In this document: positions 1 to 10,852 of the stretch, piece by piece
Layout of the letters: every line of letters starts with the position of its first letter
Position numbering within the stretch: the first letter of the stretch is position 1
NCBI GenBank assembly: GCA_029891385.1
Contig: JAIWQS010000215.1
Span: forward strand, 1 to 64,000
Reading direction: 5' to 3'
Length of the DNA: 64,000 bases
Source of the DNA: Erythroxylum novogranatense
Lineage: Eukaryota; Streptophyta; Magnoliopsida; Malpighiales; Erythroxylaceae
Translations under genes and position numbers: made by a program
Notes under the pieces: model-generated
Database searches by the model: none
Told to the model about the DNA's origin: nothing
Seen by the model: only the letters and a program-made list of their open reading frames with translations

Positions 1-539
1 TTGAGTGCTGTGATTTCTTGTTTATGATATATATACAATATTGTGTAATTGTGTGGATATGCATGAGTTGGGTGAACCATCGATGATGGTTTCTCCTTGA
101 GTTATAAACTCACCCAACATTGCATCTATTTTTAGAAATGGAGAGTACCCGTTGGACACACGGAATACGTCTCTCGCTAACAAGACAGTATCGGTCGGGA
201 TCGATGTCGTCCAGATATCTGCATTAGTGTATTAATTTGGTATTTAGTAGGCCCAATTGTTTACATGTAATTGTATAGAGTGAGTGAGCACTAATGAGTG
301 CTAATAATGATTGAAATTGTTTTATCAGTGAAATGGTTTTATATTTGAAAATGTTTTGTTATAATTGGGCCAAGTCAATGATTGTTTGCGCACTCTAATG
401 TTTTTGAAAGAAAAAGAAAATGTCATACGATTTTTGTTAATAAGGTAATGAATGTTCTAGTACACCACCCTTGCGGGTCACGGGCTCGGATATCACCATG
501 GATATCGGGTTCGGGTCTCGTCGGGAGTGGGGTGCTACA
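1..539 (+). mobile_element. LTR fragment related to LARD-1, 3' end only
   Basis: This is the last 539 bases of an LTR whose body lies left of the window. It ends in GGAGTGGGGTGCTACA at 539 and matches, in reverse complement, the left ends of the LARD-1 LTRs at 4587 and 10853. Shared blocks are the stem-loop at 67-118 and the run near 485-539 that includes CGGGCTCGGATATCACCAT. The middle is much diverged, so it is a separate, older or sister subfamily and not a recent duplicate. It joins abruptly at 540 to the middle of a long LTR, so it was inserted there. The matching left flank is outside the window, so no target duplication can be tested. Confidence 0.75.
67..118 (+). other. Conserved nested stem-loop in LARD-type LTR
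   Basis: Outer arms GTTGGGTGA (67-75) and TCACCCAAC (110-118) pair perfectly. They enclose AACCATC (75-81) and GATGGTT (85-91), which also pair. The same nested structure is at 4949-5001 and about 11199-11252. In those copies one outer arm reads TCACTCAAC, which still pairs through a G-T. Its role is unknown. It lies roughly 400 bases from the LTR 3' end. Confidence 0.6.
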
Positions 540-3500
540 TTTCTATAGTTCATTTTAGTCCTTATGTTTTTGTGATTTTGAAATTGGTGATTTTGGTTTA
601 GGAACCTTTAGCTTGGATGAAGGAAAGAAGTAATGGAGGAATTGAAACTTTGGAAAAGTTTCTAGCAAGAAAATGAGGTGGGTATCATATTTATTTTTGG
701 AATTATAAACTTTATGTGTGTTCTTTGGAATTCAAGAAAGTGAAAGGAATTTTTTTAAAGTCATTGTTTTGAATATTTTGATGAAATTAACAATTGTTTG
801 TTCAACGTAGAAGAAATATTTGAAAATGGATAGTTTATATTTTTAGAATCTGAATTTTTGATTTCGAATGCTTTTGAAATTGAATAGCAAATATTGTTTA
901 TGTTTGAATGTATTTATTTTGAATCATAAGTTTTGTAGGAGTTTGCAAAAAATCAATCAAAATCAAGAATGAGAAATGTTTTGAAAAATTATTGTTTATC
1001 TTTGGGAAAAGCAAGAAGAGGATAAAAGATTTGTAAATTGATGTTTTAGAAATAATTTGATAAATGATTCCAAAGAATTGACGAATTATGAAAAATTGTT
1101 GCATTTATTGAGTTTGGAAGTTTAATTAAGAAATTTTACTACTTGAGGTTTGACTTATCTAACGAAATTAACAAAGTTGTTTAAAGTAAATGTTTTCGAG
1201 CGACTGGAGATATTGCTAAAAGTGTTTCGGTTAAGTGAATGAAAATGTATCGATTTTTGCATTATTTGATTTTTAAGTGATTTGATAAAATTTAAGAAGG
1301 AAAGTATCGAATTTTATTTATTTTCAAATGGGTTTAAAATTTTGTACAAGTCTTGAATGATTGATAAGTTAGGAAATGTTGTATTCTTTAATCTTGAAAA
1401 TTGAGAAATTCTTTGGGTATGAATTTACTCCTTTTGAAAGAAATTATAGTTTCGAATATGTTTGAAAGTGTTTATACAATATTGGTTATGGAAAAGTTTG
1501 AAAAAAAATGAGGACTTTTCAAATATTGTTAAAATGTCTTCTATAGAAAATGTTTGAACAACTTAGGATTTCCGAATTCTCTCGGCATTGGTTACAAAAT
1601 AGTGTTTATAAAAATGTTTGAAAAGTTTACGATTTCCGAACTTGTTTTAAAAAAAATGTTTGACAAAGTTGTGTTTGAAATTGTTAGAAAATAAAGGTTA
1701 CTTAAATGTTGAAACGAACGATTTCCGAAAAGCGTTTGGAATTGTGTAGAAATGTTGAGAGTTTTTTATTCCAAAAAAAAAAAGCTTTTGAAATTGTTTA
1801 GAAAATATGGTTTAAGTATATAAGTGTTTGACAATTATGATTTTGAAAGCTTTTGATAGTGTTATAAAATACCGTTTGAAATTATGATAAACATATTGTT
1901 TATAAAAGTGCTTGATAATTATGATTTACGATATATTGGGATTGATTGATAAAATACATTGTGATTTCCTATTGTTTTTTTTAATTGAAAATCTTGATTT
2001 CCGAATGAACAATGATTTTTACGAAGTTATTAGTCATCATGTTTTGAATTTTATAAGAAATGGCTACCATGAGTGAAATCAATGTTATGAATGATTTGAT
2101 GAGATTTGATGCGATTTTCGAGTTAAAATTGTTTTAATGATTTGATAAAGTATTAAAGGTGTGGCATATTTTGTTACGAATTGATTGAGGTTTTGATTGT
2201 CATGAGCTGGTGATGGATTGTGATTATATTTTGTTTGTTCGATGACAAATATATGGAGAATTGTAATATGCATGTATGTGATATGTGAGTTATGTGAAGT
2301 TTGAAAATCAAGCTTTTGAAATGTGCCTTCGGGCAATTTGATTTTTGATGTATGATATGTGTTATGTGGGTTTGGGTTAAGTCCCTTAAGTTGAGTCGCA
2401 GACTTTGGTCGTGTTAAAAGCCTTCTCCATTGCGCTTGCAGTGGCTTAGAGCTCAATTTGGACTCCCCTCCGTTTCTGATCGCCGAGAATCGCTATGCGA
2501 GGAACGTGCGATTCGTTATGTTAGGACCTACTCAAACCATTTAATGTATTATGTGTTTTGTGTTGGATGCATGCGGTATAACCCAAAACACGCCATGTGA
2601 TATAACTCTGCAAACACCTACGTGTGGGGTGTGGGTCCAACATCAAACCGGTCTGTTATGTTATATGTTTTTTGAATTTTGTTTATGTCGTGACACTTCT
2701 TGATGTGATGCATTCATATTTAAAATTATGCATGATTTGTGAAAAGTTTGAGAATTTGAGAAATGAGAGTGATTTGTCAATCATGAAATTTGGAAACTAT
2801 TTATAAATGTTTTGAAATAAATGAAGATGTTGAGAATAATCTTAGAAAATGTTGATGAAGGTTTATGAATGTCTTGAAAAGTTTGAAAATGAGTTTTTGA
2901 ATAAAATTTCCGAATAGGAAAGGTTTGAAAAGTTTGAAAAGACAATTTTGTTTATGTTTCATTAATAAATATGTTACCCATTGAGTATCAGCTCAACCCC
3001 TTTCATCCCCATCTCCGTGTTTTGAGCGGAGATCGGATGAATCTTGGTCAAGACGTCGATTCGACATTTATATGTTTTTGTAATTTGTATATGGCTTGGA
3101 ATGCCATTTATGCGTATGAAGTATTTAGTTCTTGATGTATTGAATTTATGTATGATTATGGATATGGGATTACGTAAGTAGATCAAGGTAGTTTATATGA
3201 ATATGAGTGGTTTGAATCGAATTATGAATTGGTAATTTGATTTTGAGATATGTGTAAATAAGGTTATTTATGATGATGGAATTGGATTGAGAATTATTGA
3301 AGTGTTAGGTAGATGTGTTACTCACGGCGTTAGGATGCTTGGGACGGGAGGTCCGATGACTCTGTATGATTGGTTGAGATTATAGAAGTGTGTTTTTGAT
3401 TTGCAGAAATTTTGAGATGTCAAAATACAGCCGTTATGCTGCCCGATTTTCGAGAAAATCGGGTTATGGCAAAGTTAGAATAAGAATAAGAGTTTTAAGA

Positions 3501-3867
3501 TGGGATTAAGATCCGCACGATTAAAAGTGAATTGAGCTTATGGAAAAAGGTTAGTGAGTTTGGAATGGTTAAATTTCCAAATGGGAAATTGTATTGTTTT
3601 GAGTTGTAGGAGATTGATTAAAGAGAAAAGGAATGATTAATAAGAATGAAAAAAAAATAGACCAGATTTGGAATGTCTTAGTGTTTCCAACGCGATCAGT
3701 TTGCTATGCTTCGTGTTTGAAATGGATGTCGATGTTGGTTTCAGTTTGACTATTTCACTTGTCTCCACTTTGTTATTCGTATTCCAATTCGCGACTTTCC
3801 GCACTTTGTTTCACTTTTCCGTTTCCGTTTTTCGGTTGGGATCCGGTCCCCGGATCGGGTCCCAACA
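540..3867 (+). mobile_element. Long-LTR family copy E1, 5' part missing
   Basis: This is the 3' three quarters of a long LTR homologous to A (16613-21053), B, C and D. It enters at the position equal to about 30300 in B and runs through the family landmarks. These are a block ending GAGGTGGGTA (near 677), a GC-rich block (2390-2530), the phrase CCCCTTTCATCCCCATCTC (near 2997), GGACGGGAGGTCCGATGA (3342-3359), GCAGCCGTTATGCTGCC, an A-rich tract, a TTCG-rich tract and the terminal hairpin. It ends in GGGTCCCAACA at 3867. There are no coding domains. Its start was cut away by the LTR insertion at 539/540. Confidence 0.8.
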
Positions 3868-4490
3868 ACGAATTTGTATATATATTTGAGTATGATGTAT
3901 ATGAATCCTGAATTGTGTATTTTGGACTTTGTTATGGTTGGGATGTGTGTAGGATTATGAATAAGAATAGTTTGAGATATGATTGTGGATTAGGCTTTGG
4001 ATGAGATGAATTATGAAATGGTGTTTATAAAAGAGTGTGATGTATAGTAATTCTGAAAATTTTGGATTTGAGATGGATGATTTCTGATATGGGAAGTACT
4101 AGATATACGTTTGTGTTTGTGTATGCTGAGATCCCGGACGGAAGGTTTCCAACGCAACGTCTTAAGGGTTTCCAACGCAATCATATTTCTCTGTTCTTGT
4201 TATCGGATGTCGGATCCGTTATCTTTTTGTCTCCGTTTTGTAATTTGATTCAATTCGTGTGTTCTTTCGTTATCCGTTTTCTGATTTGATAATTCGATTC
4301 GTATTTCACCTTTCATTTCAATTATCCATTCGCTTTCATTTCGTTTCGCTTTTGATTCCGCTTTCGTATTCGATTTGCTTTAATATGATTTCGATTTGCT
4401 TTCGCTTTCATTTTTTGTTTTGCTTTGTTCTCCGCTTCTTCAGTTTATGCTTTTCCGGTGGGGATCCGGTCTCTAGATCGGGACCCAACA
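3868..4490 (+). mobile_element. Long-LTR family copy E2, tail only
   Basis: A second family 3' end follows E1 directly. It carries GAGATCCCGGACGG (4128-4141), two TTTCCAACGCAA phrases, a TTCG-rich tract (4190-4440) and ends in GGGACCCAACA at 4490. It starts at the family position just upstream of the GGACGG block. The simplest reading is that E1 inserted into E2, whose front half lies left of the window. A tandem partial duplication is the alternative. LINE reverse transcriptase sequence begins straight after 4490. Confidence 0.65.
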
Positions 4491-4586
4491 CCTTGAGCCG
4501 CACTAATTATCTCTGTCAATACTACCTTCAATATTGACGCAAAAATTTTGGCTATCATCTTATATACCATGTTACGATAAGATATA
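4491..4586 (-). pseudogene. LINE reverse transcriptase fragment
   Basis: Read on the minus strand, the translation contains YRNMVYKMIAKIFASILK. This matches the plant LINE (L1/RTE-like ORF2) RT block that normally reads like RPISxxNVxYKIIAKxLAxRLK. It is the direct continuation, in frame, of the RT fragment ending at 13717 once LARD-1 and one ATATA copy are removed. Its other end is cut at 4490 by long-LTR copy E2. Confidence 0.85.
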
Positions 4587-6307
4587 TGTAACACCCCACT
4601 CCCGCAAGACCCGAACCCGATATCGATGGTGATATCCGAGTCCGTGCCCTGCGAGGGTGGCGTGCTAACCACTCATTCAGAAATTGGTACATTATTCTTT
4701 ATAAAACATATGTGCGGAATTCCATGCCCAAATTGGGTACTCATTCAATCACATCAAATTTTAATACACACACTTTCAAAAGCCACTGAGGTCAATTTTC
4801 ACAAATACAAATAAACACTCTATTACAAAAACAAAGACATGTAATGCAGACACGAACTGATCCCGACTTCTGACCTTCACTTGAATCCTGCAAACGTACT
4901 CCGTTTTACTAACGGGGTACTCTTCAATTCCTGAAAAATAATTGCAATGTTGGGTGAGTTTGCGAACTCCGTGAGAAACCATCATCGATGGTTCACTCAA
5001 CGCATGCATAACCAAACAATTCACATCTTATCACATATTATCACATTCCAAATCAACTCAGGCATTGCCAATTTGTACACATACAAGGCGTATCGCCTTT
5101 CACACGATTCACATACATAACAACACTGCACACAAATCTCTTTCCAAAGTTTCCATTGTTTTACTTTGAGTTGTGACTGGGCGCTTAACGGAACAGAATT
5201 CAAATACACTTAGGGAGTAGGAGAGCCCTCTGGGTATACACTGACTCCCCTCGAGCTCAAAGCTCGGTTCATTCACAGTAATCACATTTTAAGCAAGTAG
5301 GAGAGCCCCCTGGGTATGCACTACTGCTCGCTCACATTAGGGATAGGAGAGCCCTCTGGGTATGCACTATTCCCTTTTCACAATTGATGAGCTTATAGCT
5401 CCGATCAGAATATGCTCCAGTCACAACCATTCTTTATTAACCAATTATGGATTTCACGCGTTCATTCATATCTCTATAGACAATACACATGTATCAAATC
5501 ACATTTCCAATCATTTCACAGCAGCATTCACATTTTGCACTTCAATATCCCATTCAAATACTTCGGACACCCGTGGTCCGAAATCAATCGAAACAAACAC
5601 ATACATCCCTCCATTCTCTCCACATGGCATAATGGCAAGATATTAAACATATAAAGGCTAAGGAACCAACTAGGTTACTTACCTGAACTTCCTAGCTGTT
5701 GCTTGGAAGCTCCAGCACTGTCCGTGGATTATCGATCCATCGGCTCTATAACAGTCAATCAATTTCATTGATTACAAAATGCACAGTCAAAAATAATTAA
5801 TGATGCACATGCCTTGAATAACATATGTATTATGCCTATTCATGATTTTCCCGGTACCATTTCCCACTTTCCACTTTCTTTTACTCAGTGATCACTATCG
5901 GCTCATTTCGATTCAATAACACACCATAGAACTCACCAATTTCGTTTATACCAATTAGTTTCATTTGTCAATTCATATGCACTAAACTAAGCTCACAAGA
6001 TCTCAAAACCAATTTTCATTTTGAACTAAATCAAATTCACTTAATATAGACTCAATTACTTTGAATTCATATATTCTAAATTCTCATAATTATAACCCGA
6101 TCATCGAGAAACTATCCTTGGGTTGCATTACAATCACATTCATAACTTTCTTTCACTAAATGAGATCTCTAAACCGAATTCAAACTCTCATTCTTTTCCT
6201 TAATCATAAACCTCATTCACTAGATCATAGCAAATCAAAGCTCAACTCAATTGGAGGTCTACACAATTAGTTATACCTCAAAACCAATTAAAACACATCG
6301 AAGCTGT

Positions 6308-6485
6308 TCCTCGCCATGACCTTACGGGCTTTCGTTCGACGTGCGGGAGTGGCTCGCCCATGACGTCTGAGGCGCCATGACGAACATTTCCTTGGGCTCG
6401 CCATGACGTGAGGAGAGGGCTCGCCGTGGCGTCAATGATTCACACTCGTTGTGGCGTCCCCACCTTGCTGCTCGCGCGACGTCTA
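6308..6485. repeat. GC-rich degenerate tandem block in LARD-1 3' LTR
   Basis: Loose repeats of a CTCGCCGCGACGT-like unit stand out from the AT-rich surroundings. The partner block at 12545-12785 keeps more CG dinucleotides; here many units read CTCGCCATGACGT. This points to CG decay in one LTR. The block sits a few hundred bases downstream of the TA tract in transcription direction, so it may be leader RNA. Confidence 0.6.
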
Positions 6486-6895
6486 AATATTTATTAAATC
6501 GCGACATGCGACCACAGTTCGTCTTCTCCGATTTCTTTTTCCTCTTTCTCTCTCTAAAATCCAGTATTAACTCAACTAAAACACTCAAATCTTTAACAAT
6601 TAACCCCTATGCATGCTTTAAACACAATAATCACAACATGAAATCATAAACTTACCGAATGAAGCTTAAATCTCAAATCTTCCGAAAATTCTTCCAAGAC
6701 TAACAATCACGATTTTTCACCCGAAATCTCATGATCCTTCATCCTTTCAAGGATTAGAGTTGGTCTTAGCACAGAAGAAAGCAAACAAGCAAGGATCAAG
6801 CAGGAAGAAAGAAAGCGAAGCTCAATCGAAGGAGAAGAGGATCGAACCACAGGGACGAAACAATTTCTTTTTTCTTTTCTTTTCAAGCGTAAGAG

Positions 6896-6920
6896 ATATA
6901 TATATATATATATATATATA
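6896..6920. promoter_or_regulatory. TA microsatellite, possible core promoter of LARD-1
   Basis: A 25-base alternating TA run. The partner LTR has 15 bases at the same place (13166-13180). It lies about 530 bases from the LTR 5' end on the minus strand and is followed by the purine-rich and splice-donor region, so it could hold the TATA box. The length difference shows slippage since insertion. Confidence 0.4.
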
Positions 6921-7446
6921 GATCTGAACAATAAACCTCTTATCATTTTCCTCCCAAAACATTTAACTTTCTAATCAGTCCACTCATCTCAAAATCTCAA
7001 TGGATCAACATATTAAATTCCAAGATCGTATATCTAAATTTCCATAGCCATTGGACAATTATTTGGTCTATTCAATCAATCGGTCCGCCACTTCGGACAA
7101 TTTTCAGTCGGACATTTTCTCTAATTATTCGAAGCTTATCCTAACTATCTTTGTCACTTTGCAATCATTCTAACACAGTTTCAATTCCACCATTCACACC
7201 CAATTATTCCATAATTCACAATATATCATAATCCAATCTAATTATCTCGCAAATTCACAATTCAAATCATTTACAAAATCAAATCTTTGGGAAAAGTCAT
7301 GAATGCATGTACTATATGTGCATGTGCCAAAGACTCGATCCTCTACAATTAGAGGCCAAATAAATGTTCACATCGAAATATGAAATGCAAATTACTAGCT
7401 GACCAAATAGACCCATATACCCTTCCCATTAGGGTGGGATGTTACA

Positions 7447-7458
7447 ATTCTCCTCCTT
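7447..7458 (-). other. LARD-1 polypurine tract
   Basis: On the minus strand AAGGAGGAGAAT abuts the 3' LTR start TGTAACATCCC. This is the expected site of plus-strand DNA priming in an LTR retrotransposon, and together with the primer site at the other end it fixes the orientation. Confidence 0.75.
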
Positions 7459-10400
7459 ATAAAAATTTAGTCCTCGAAATTTCATATACAATTGATTAGG
7501 GAGGCGGGAATTGTTAGATCACTGAATCTTTGTTTCCCACTTATTTCTCTATATAGACAATTTCGCCAAATAATGAAATCAATACTATCAATCACTCTTT
7601 ATCTTTTCTCTAACTTTACGGTCTCATAGTTTCCTTAAGATCACTCGCAATTCTTTACTTTCGATATCGATAATACATATGTCGGATCATAAGAATATTT
7701 ACTAGTCTGTCCAAGTAACACTTTGGATCAAAACATCTTTACGAGTTTACAAATCCATAGTTCCATTCACACTACAGTCCATAGAGATCACTACATATCG
7801 AATTTAATTTCCATTCATTACACCTGTGTCTCTATCTAAGTGTATCCGGCCGAGGCGATACACTTTAAAACATTTCATTTATCATTTATCAGATTACATT
7901 CCTTTAGTGATAAAACCTTAATCTCATAAGATTATAATCACCTCTATAACAATCAACTCGACACATTGTCATAAATTTTGATTTCCAAAAATCCCCATTA
8001 TAGATTCATTTACTCTCAACATATACACTGCTCAAATGGTGTCACCAATGCAACAATTGATATAGCTGCAATCAATTCAGGCTATACACCAATTTATGTC
8101 CCTATGAATTCCCAAATTATCCATTTGAAAATTGATTCCAACAGACAAGCCTGTTGGTCTATCACACATACAACCATTCAATTTATCACGCTAAACTATC
8201 GATTCCTCTTTCGATTTGCTCTTACTAAACCATAATACTCTCTAATCGCTTCTCGCGATTTCCTAACGATTTCTCGATAACATTCGCAAATGTCTACACC
8301 TTAATTTGGTCTTTGCCAATCTTTTTAAATATACACACCAGTTTCGGAATTCCAATAACCAATAATACTTTCTTTTAGCCCCTTTTTGCTAGCTCAACGA
8401 TTTTTACTCAATCATACAATCAAAACCTTATCGCTCAAATTGCGATCATCTCATTTGAATTTCCTGTTCAATCCATTTAATTTCATGACTAGCATAATTG
8501 AATTATTCAATCGCTTAATTCTTTTCAAATCTTTCGAATTCATAAAATACCTCCATCGTTATTGATTTGCACATTCGTAGACATCTTCAATTGTTTCTGT
8601 ACAATTTTTGTCTCCAAGCTTTTAGAGCAACACTCATTACAACAGATCTCAAATCATCAATCACAATACAGCCCATGAAGTTTTACGTGTCTCAAGGTAC
8701 AAAAATCACTTTACACACTTTCATCATATTACAGTATAACCATTACTGGGACATTTCAGTATATAATGCAAAATCTCCAAAGCCCGTATACATATATAAG
8801 TCCCTTACAATTCCGCATTGTATCAATACTCCTATCGTCATTAGGTCTCCCAATGTGCCATTTTCGAATAATAATTCATCCACTATTTATTCAATCAAGG
8901 TCAAATTCACTCTTATGAAAATCGCATAGTATACAATTTTCTCATCTGTGCCGATTTATCTTCTTCACTTTTCAAATGAATTTAATCGATCATCGATGAT
9001 CTTCATCATTTTCCAATCTGAATGCACTCAAGACACTTTACTTTTCAGTAGCACAATACTATTAGGGCATTGTCAACTCGGACAATTACAATCCAAAATT
9101 CCTTATACCCGTAATCAATTTATATAACTCTTTAAATATCAAAAGTCTCCAATGAGGAATGATTTTCTTATAATTTTCTCAATTCCATCATAACATATTC
9201 TGACATATGCTCCTTTTACCCTAATTTCTCCACATGACCCAATTTATTTGCAATAGATCACTGCCTGCGTTAAATAAACATGCATCAAATCAATTTCGTA
9301 TTTTCAGCACATAATTACACAAACCATACACGAATCTATTTTCTCCTCATATTCGCAATTATTATTTTCTTAATGTTCGGTAATTCTCGTACATAATCGG
9401 ATTCTTCTCATCATCATAATGAAAGCATTTTCTACCTCTTACGCTCGAGTCTCTGCTAAATTTAGACTCCAAATTAACTTGTAATTCATTTCAAATTTAT
9501 CTCTATAATGTCCTTGCATTGATCCTTATTCAATTGAATCATTCGATCAACTTAATCCAATTCAGGTAAATTCTTCTTTGCAAGTAGATTTCTTACTATT
9601 TTCATCAATACTTATGAAATTCCTCAATATCACATCATCACATTTCTTGTCGGTCATTCTCATGCCACGAGGACTCAATTTCCAACCATACACAATATCC
9701 CATGCAGATCAATCTATCTTAGTAATACATATAATCGAACATCCTTTTAATACCGTTCATTGAGGTCCGTACTAGCAAAAATCATTGCATCGATGTACCA
9801 ATTAGTCGGTTACACTAAGGATACACAATACTCTCTTTTGCACCTATCCTCACTCGTGAGGATTATATCATGATCAAGTCCTCAACATGTATCAAATTTC
9901 AATTCATTCTCGATAAATCACTATAATTATCACATCTTATTAGAAAATGCATTCTCATCAATTTACTCATTAAGAACTTATACTACTAAGAACTCTTTAA
10001 TCACATTTCATTCTAGATAACCTTTCTCTTTTGGTACCACATTAACGGTCTCCTTCTTTCTCAATTGATTTCTCATAAACACTTTCTTTTCTCATTCGAA
10101 CTTTATACACTACAATCATCCCCTTAATTTACTTCTCATGCCATCTCCACATACACGAGACAATTTCGATTAATATTTTTCACTTACCATGGGGCTCCCA
10201 TAATCAGGTGTGTATTCACTTAGGCAAATCAACTAAACCGAAATATCTGTTTCACTTATCAGTATCATTGTCTTACCTTTCAATCTTTTCATTATTACAT
10301 CGCACCCTCGTATTTTCACACTAAAAAATCAACATCATAGATATACCATCGTTCTTGATTTCTCTCTAACGAAATCGATTCACAGTCATAAATCATTATT

Positions 10401-10836
10401 CATAACACTCGTCACAGTAATCAATCTCAATTATAACATTTCATTTCATCCACATTATACACTTGCACTCTTGTCATTTCTATCATAGCTCTAATTCCCT
10501 CTATCAGTTCAGAACATATTCACATCTATCTCACATTCAAGGATATACCCGGATATCGCCTTCCATAATGTATCCACTAGTACCAATACCCTCAATCTTC
10601 ATTTGTCAAATCGAATCATATACCTTTTCCGATTTCATGATATCCACAATGGCATTTATCCCATTCGATATATCATCAATGTCCTCACAAATTCTAACGG
10701 TGAAACAATTAGTACAGGCTCCTACATGTGACTCATATACTAGGCGGGGATCGGTTGTCAGCATGCGCCATGACATGACTTAAATGCATGTAACTTGACA
10801 CATTTTTTCGAGCGCCCATGTAAGATTGTACTTACG
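7459..10836 (-). mobile_element. LARD-1 internal region, no recognisable coding
   Basis: About 3.4 kb of AT-rich sequence in which I find no gag, protease, RT or integrase motif on the minus strand. The plus-strand open frames here (largest 120 codons at 8567-8929) have no recognisable domain and run against the element, so I do not call them. It may be a true non-autonomous internal region or a pol too decayed to read by eye. Confidence 0.6.
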
Positions 10837-10848
10837 GGCTCGATACCA
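10837..10848 (-). other. LARD-1 primer binding site (initiator Met tRNA type)
   Basis: On the minus strand TGGTATCGAGCC starts a few bases after the 5' LTR end. The usual plant element site is TGGTATCAGAGCC, complementary to the 3' end of initiator Met tRNA; this copy lacks one A. Confidence 0.7.
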
Positions 10849-10852
10849 CAAA

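Larger units (their letters stand above)
4587..7446 (-). repeat. LARD-1 3' LTR
   Basis: This is the downstream LTR on the minus strand, 2860 bases. It contains the stem-loop at 4949-5001 and three direct repeats around the phrase AGGAGAGCCCTCTGGGTAT (near 5220, 5300, 5345). It also has two good minus-strand 5' splice-site matches (near 5683 and 6653), a GC-rich block (6308-6485) and a TA tract (6896-6920). It is highly similar to the LTR at 10853-13716, but many CG sites read CA or TG, as expected after cytosine methylation and deamination. Confidence 0.9.

Noticed and set aside
8567..8929. 120-codon frame in the LARD-1 interior
   Set aside because: Runs opposite to the element and has no recognisable domain or composition bias; expected by chance in AT-rich sequence of this length.
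9540..9800. Possible decayed Gypsy RT on the minus strand in the LARD-1 interior
   Set aside because: A few residues resemble an RT block, but the catalytic motif and neighbouring blocks are absent. Chance cannot be excluded without a profile search.
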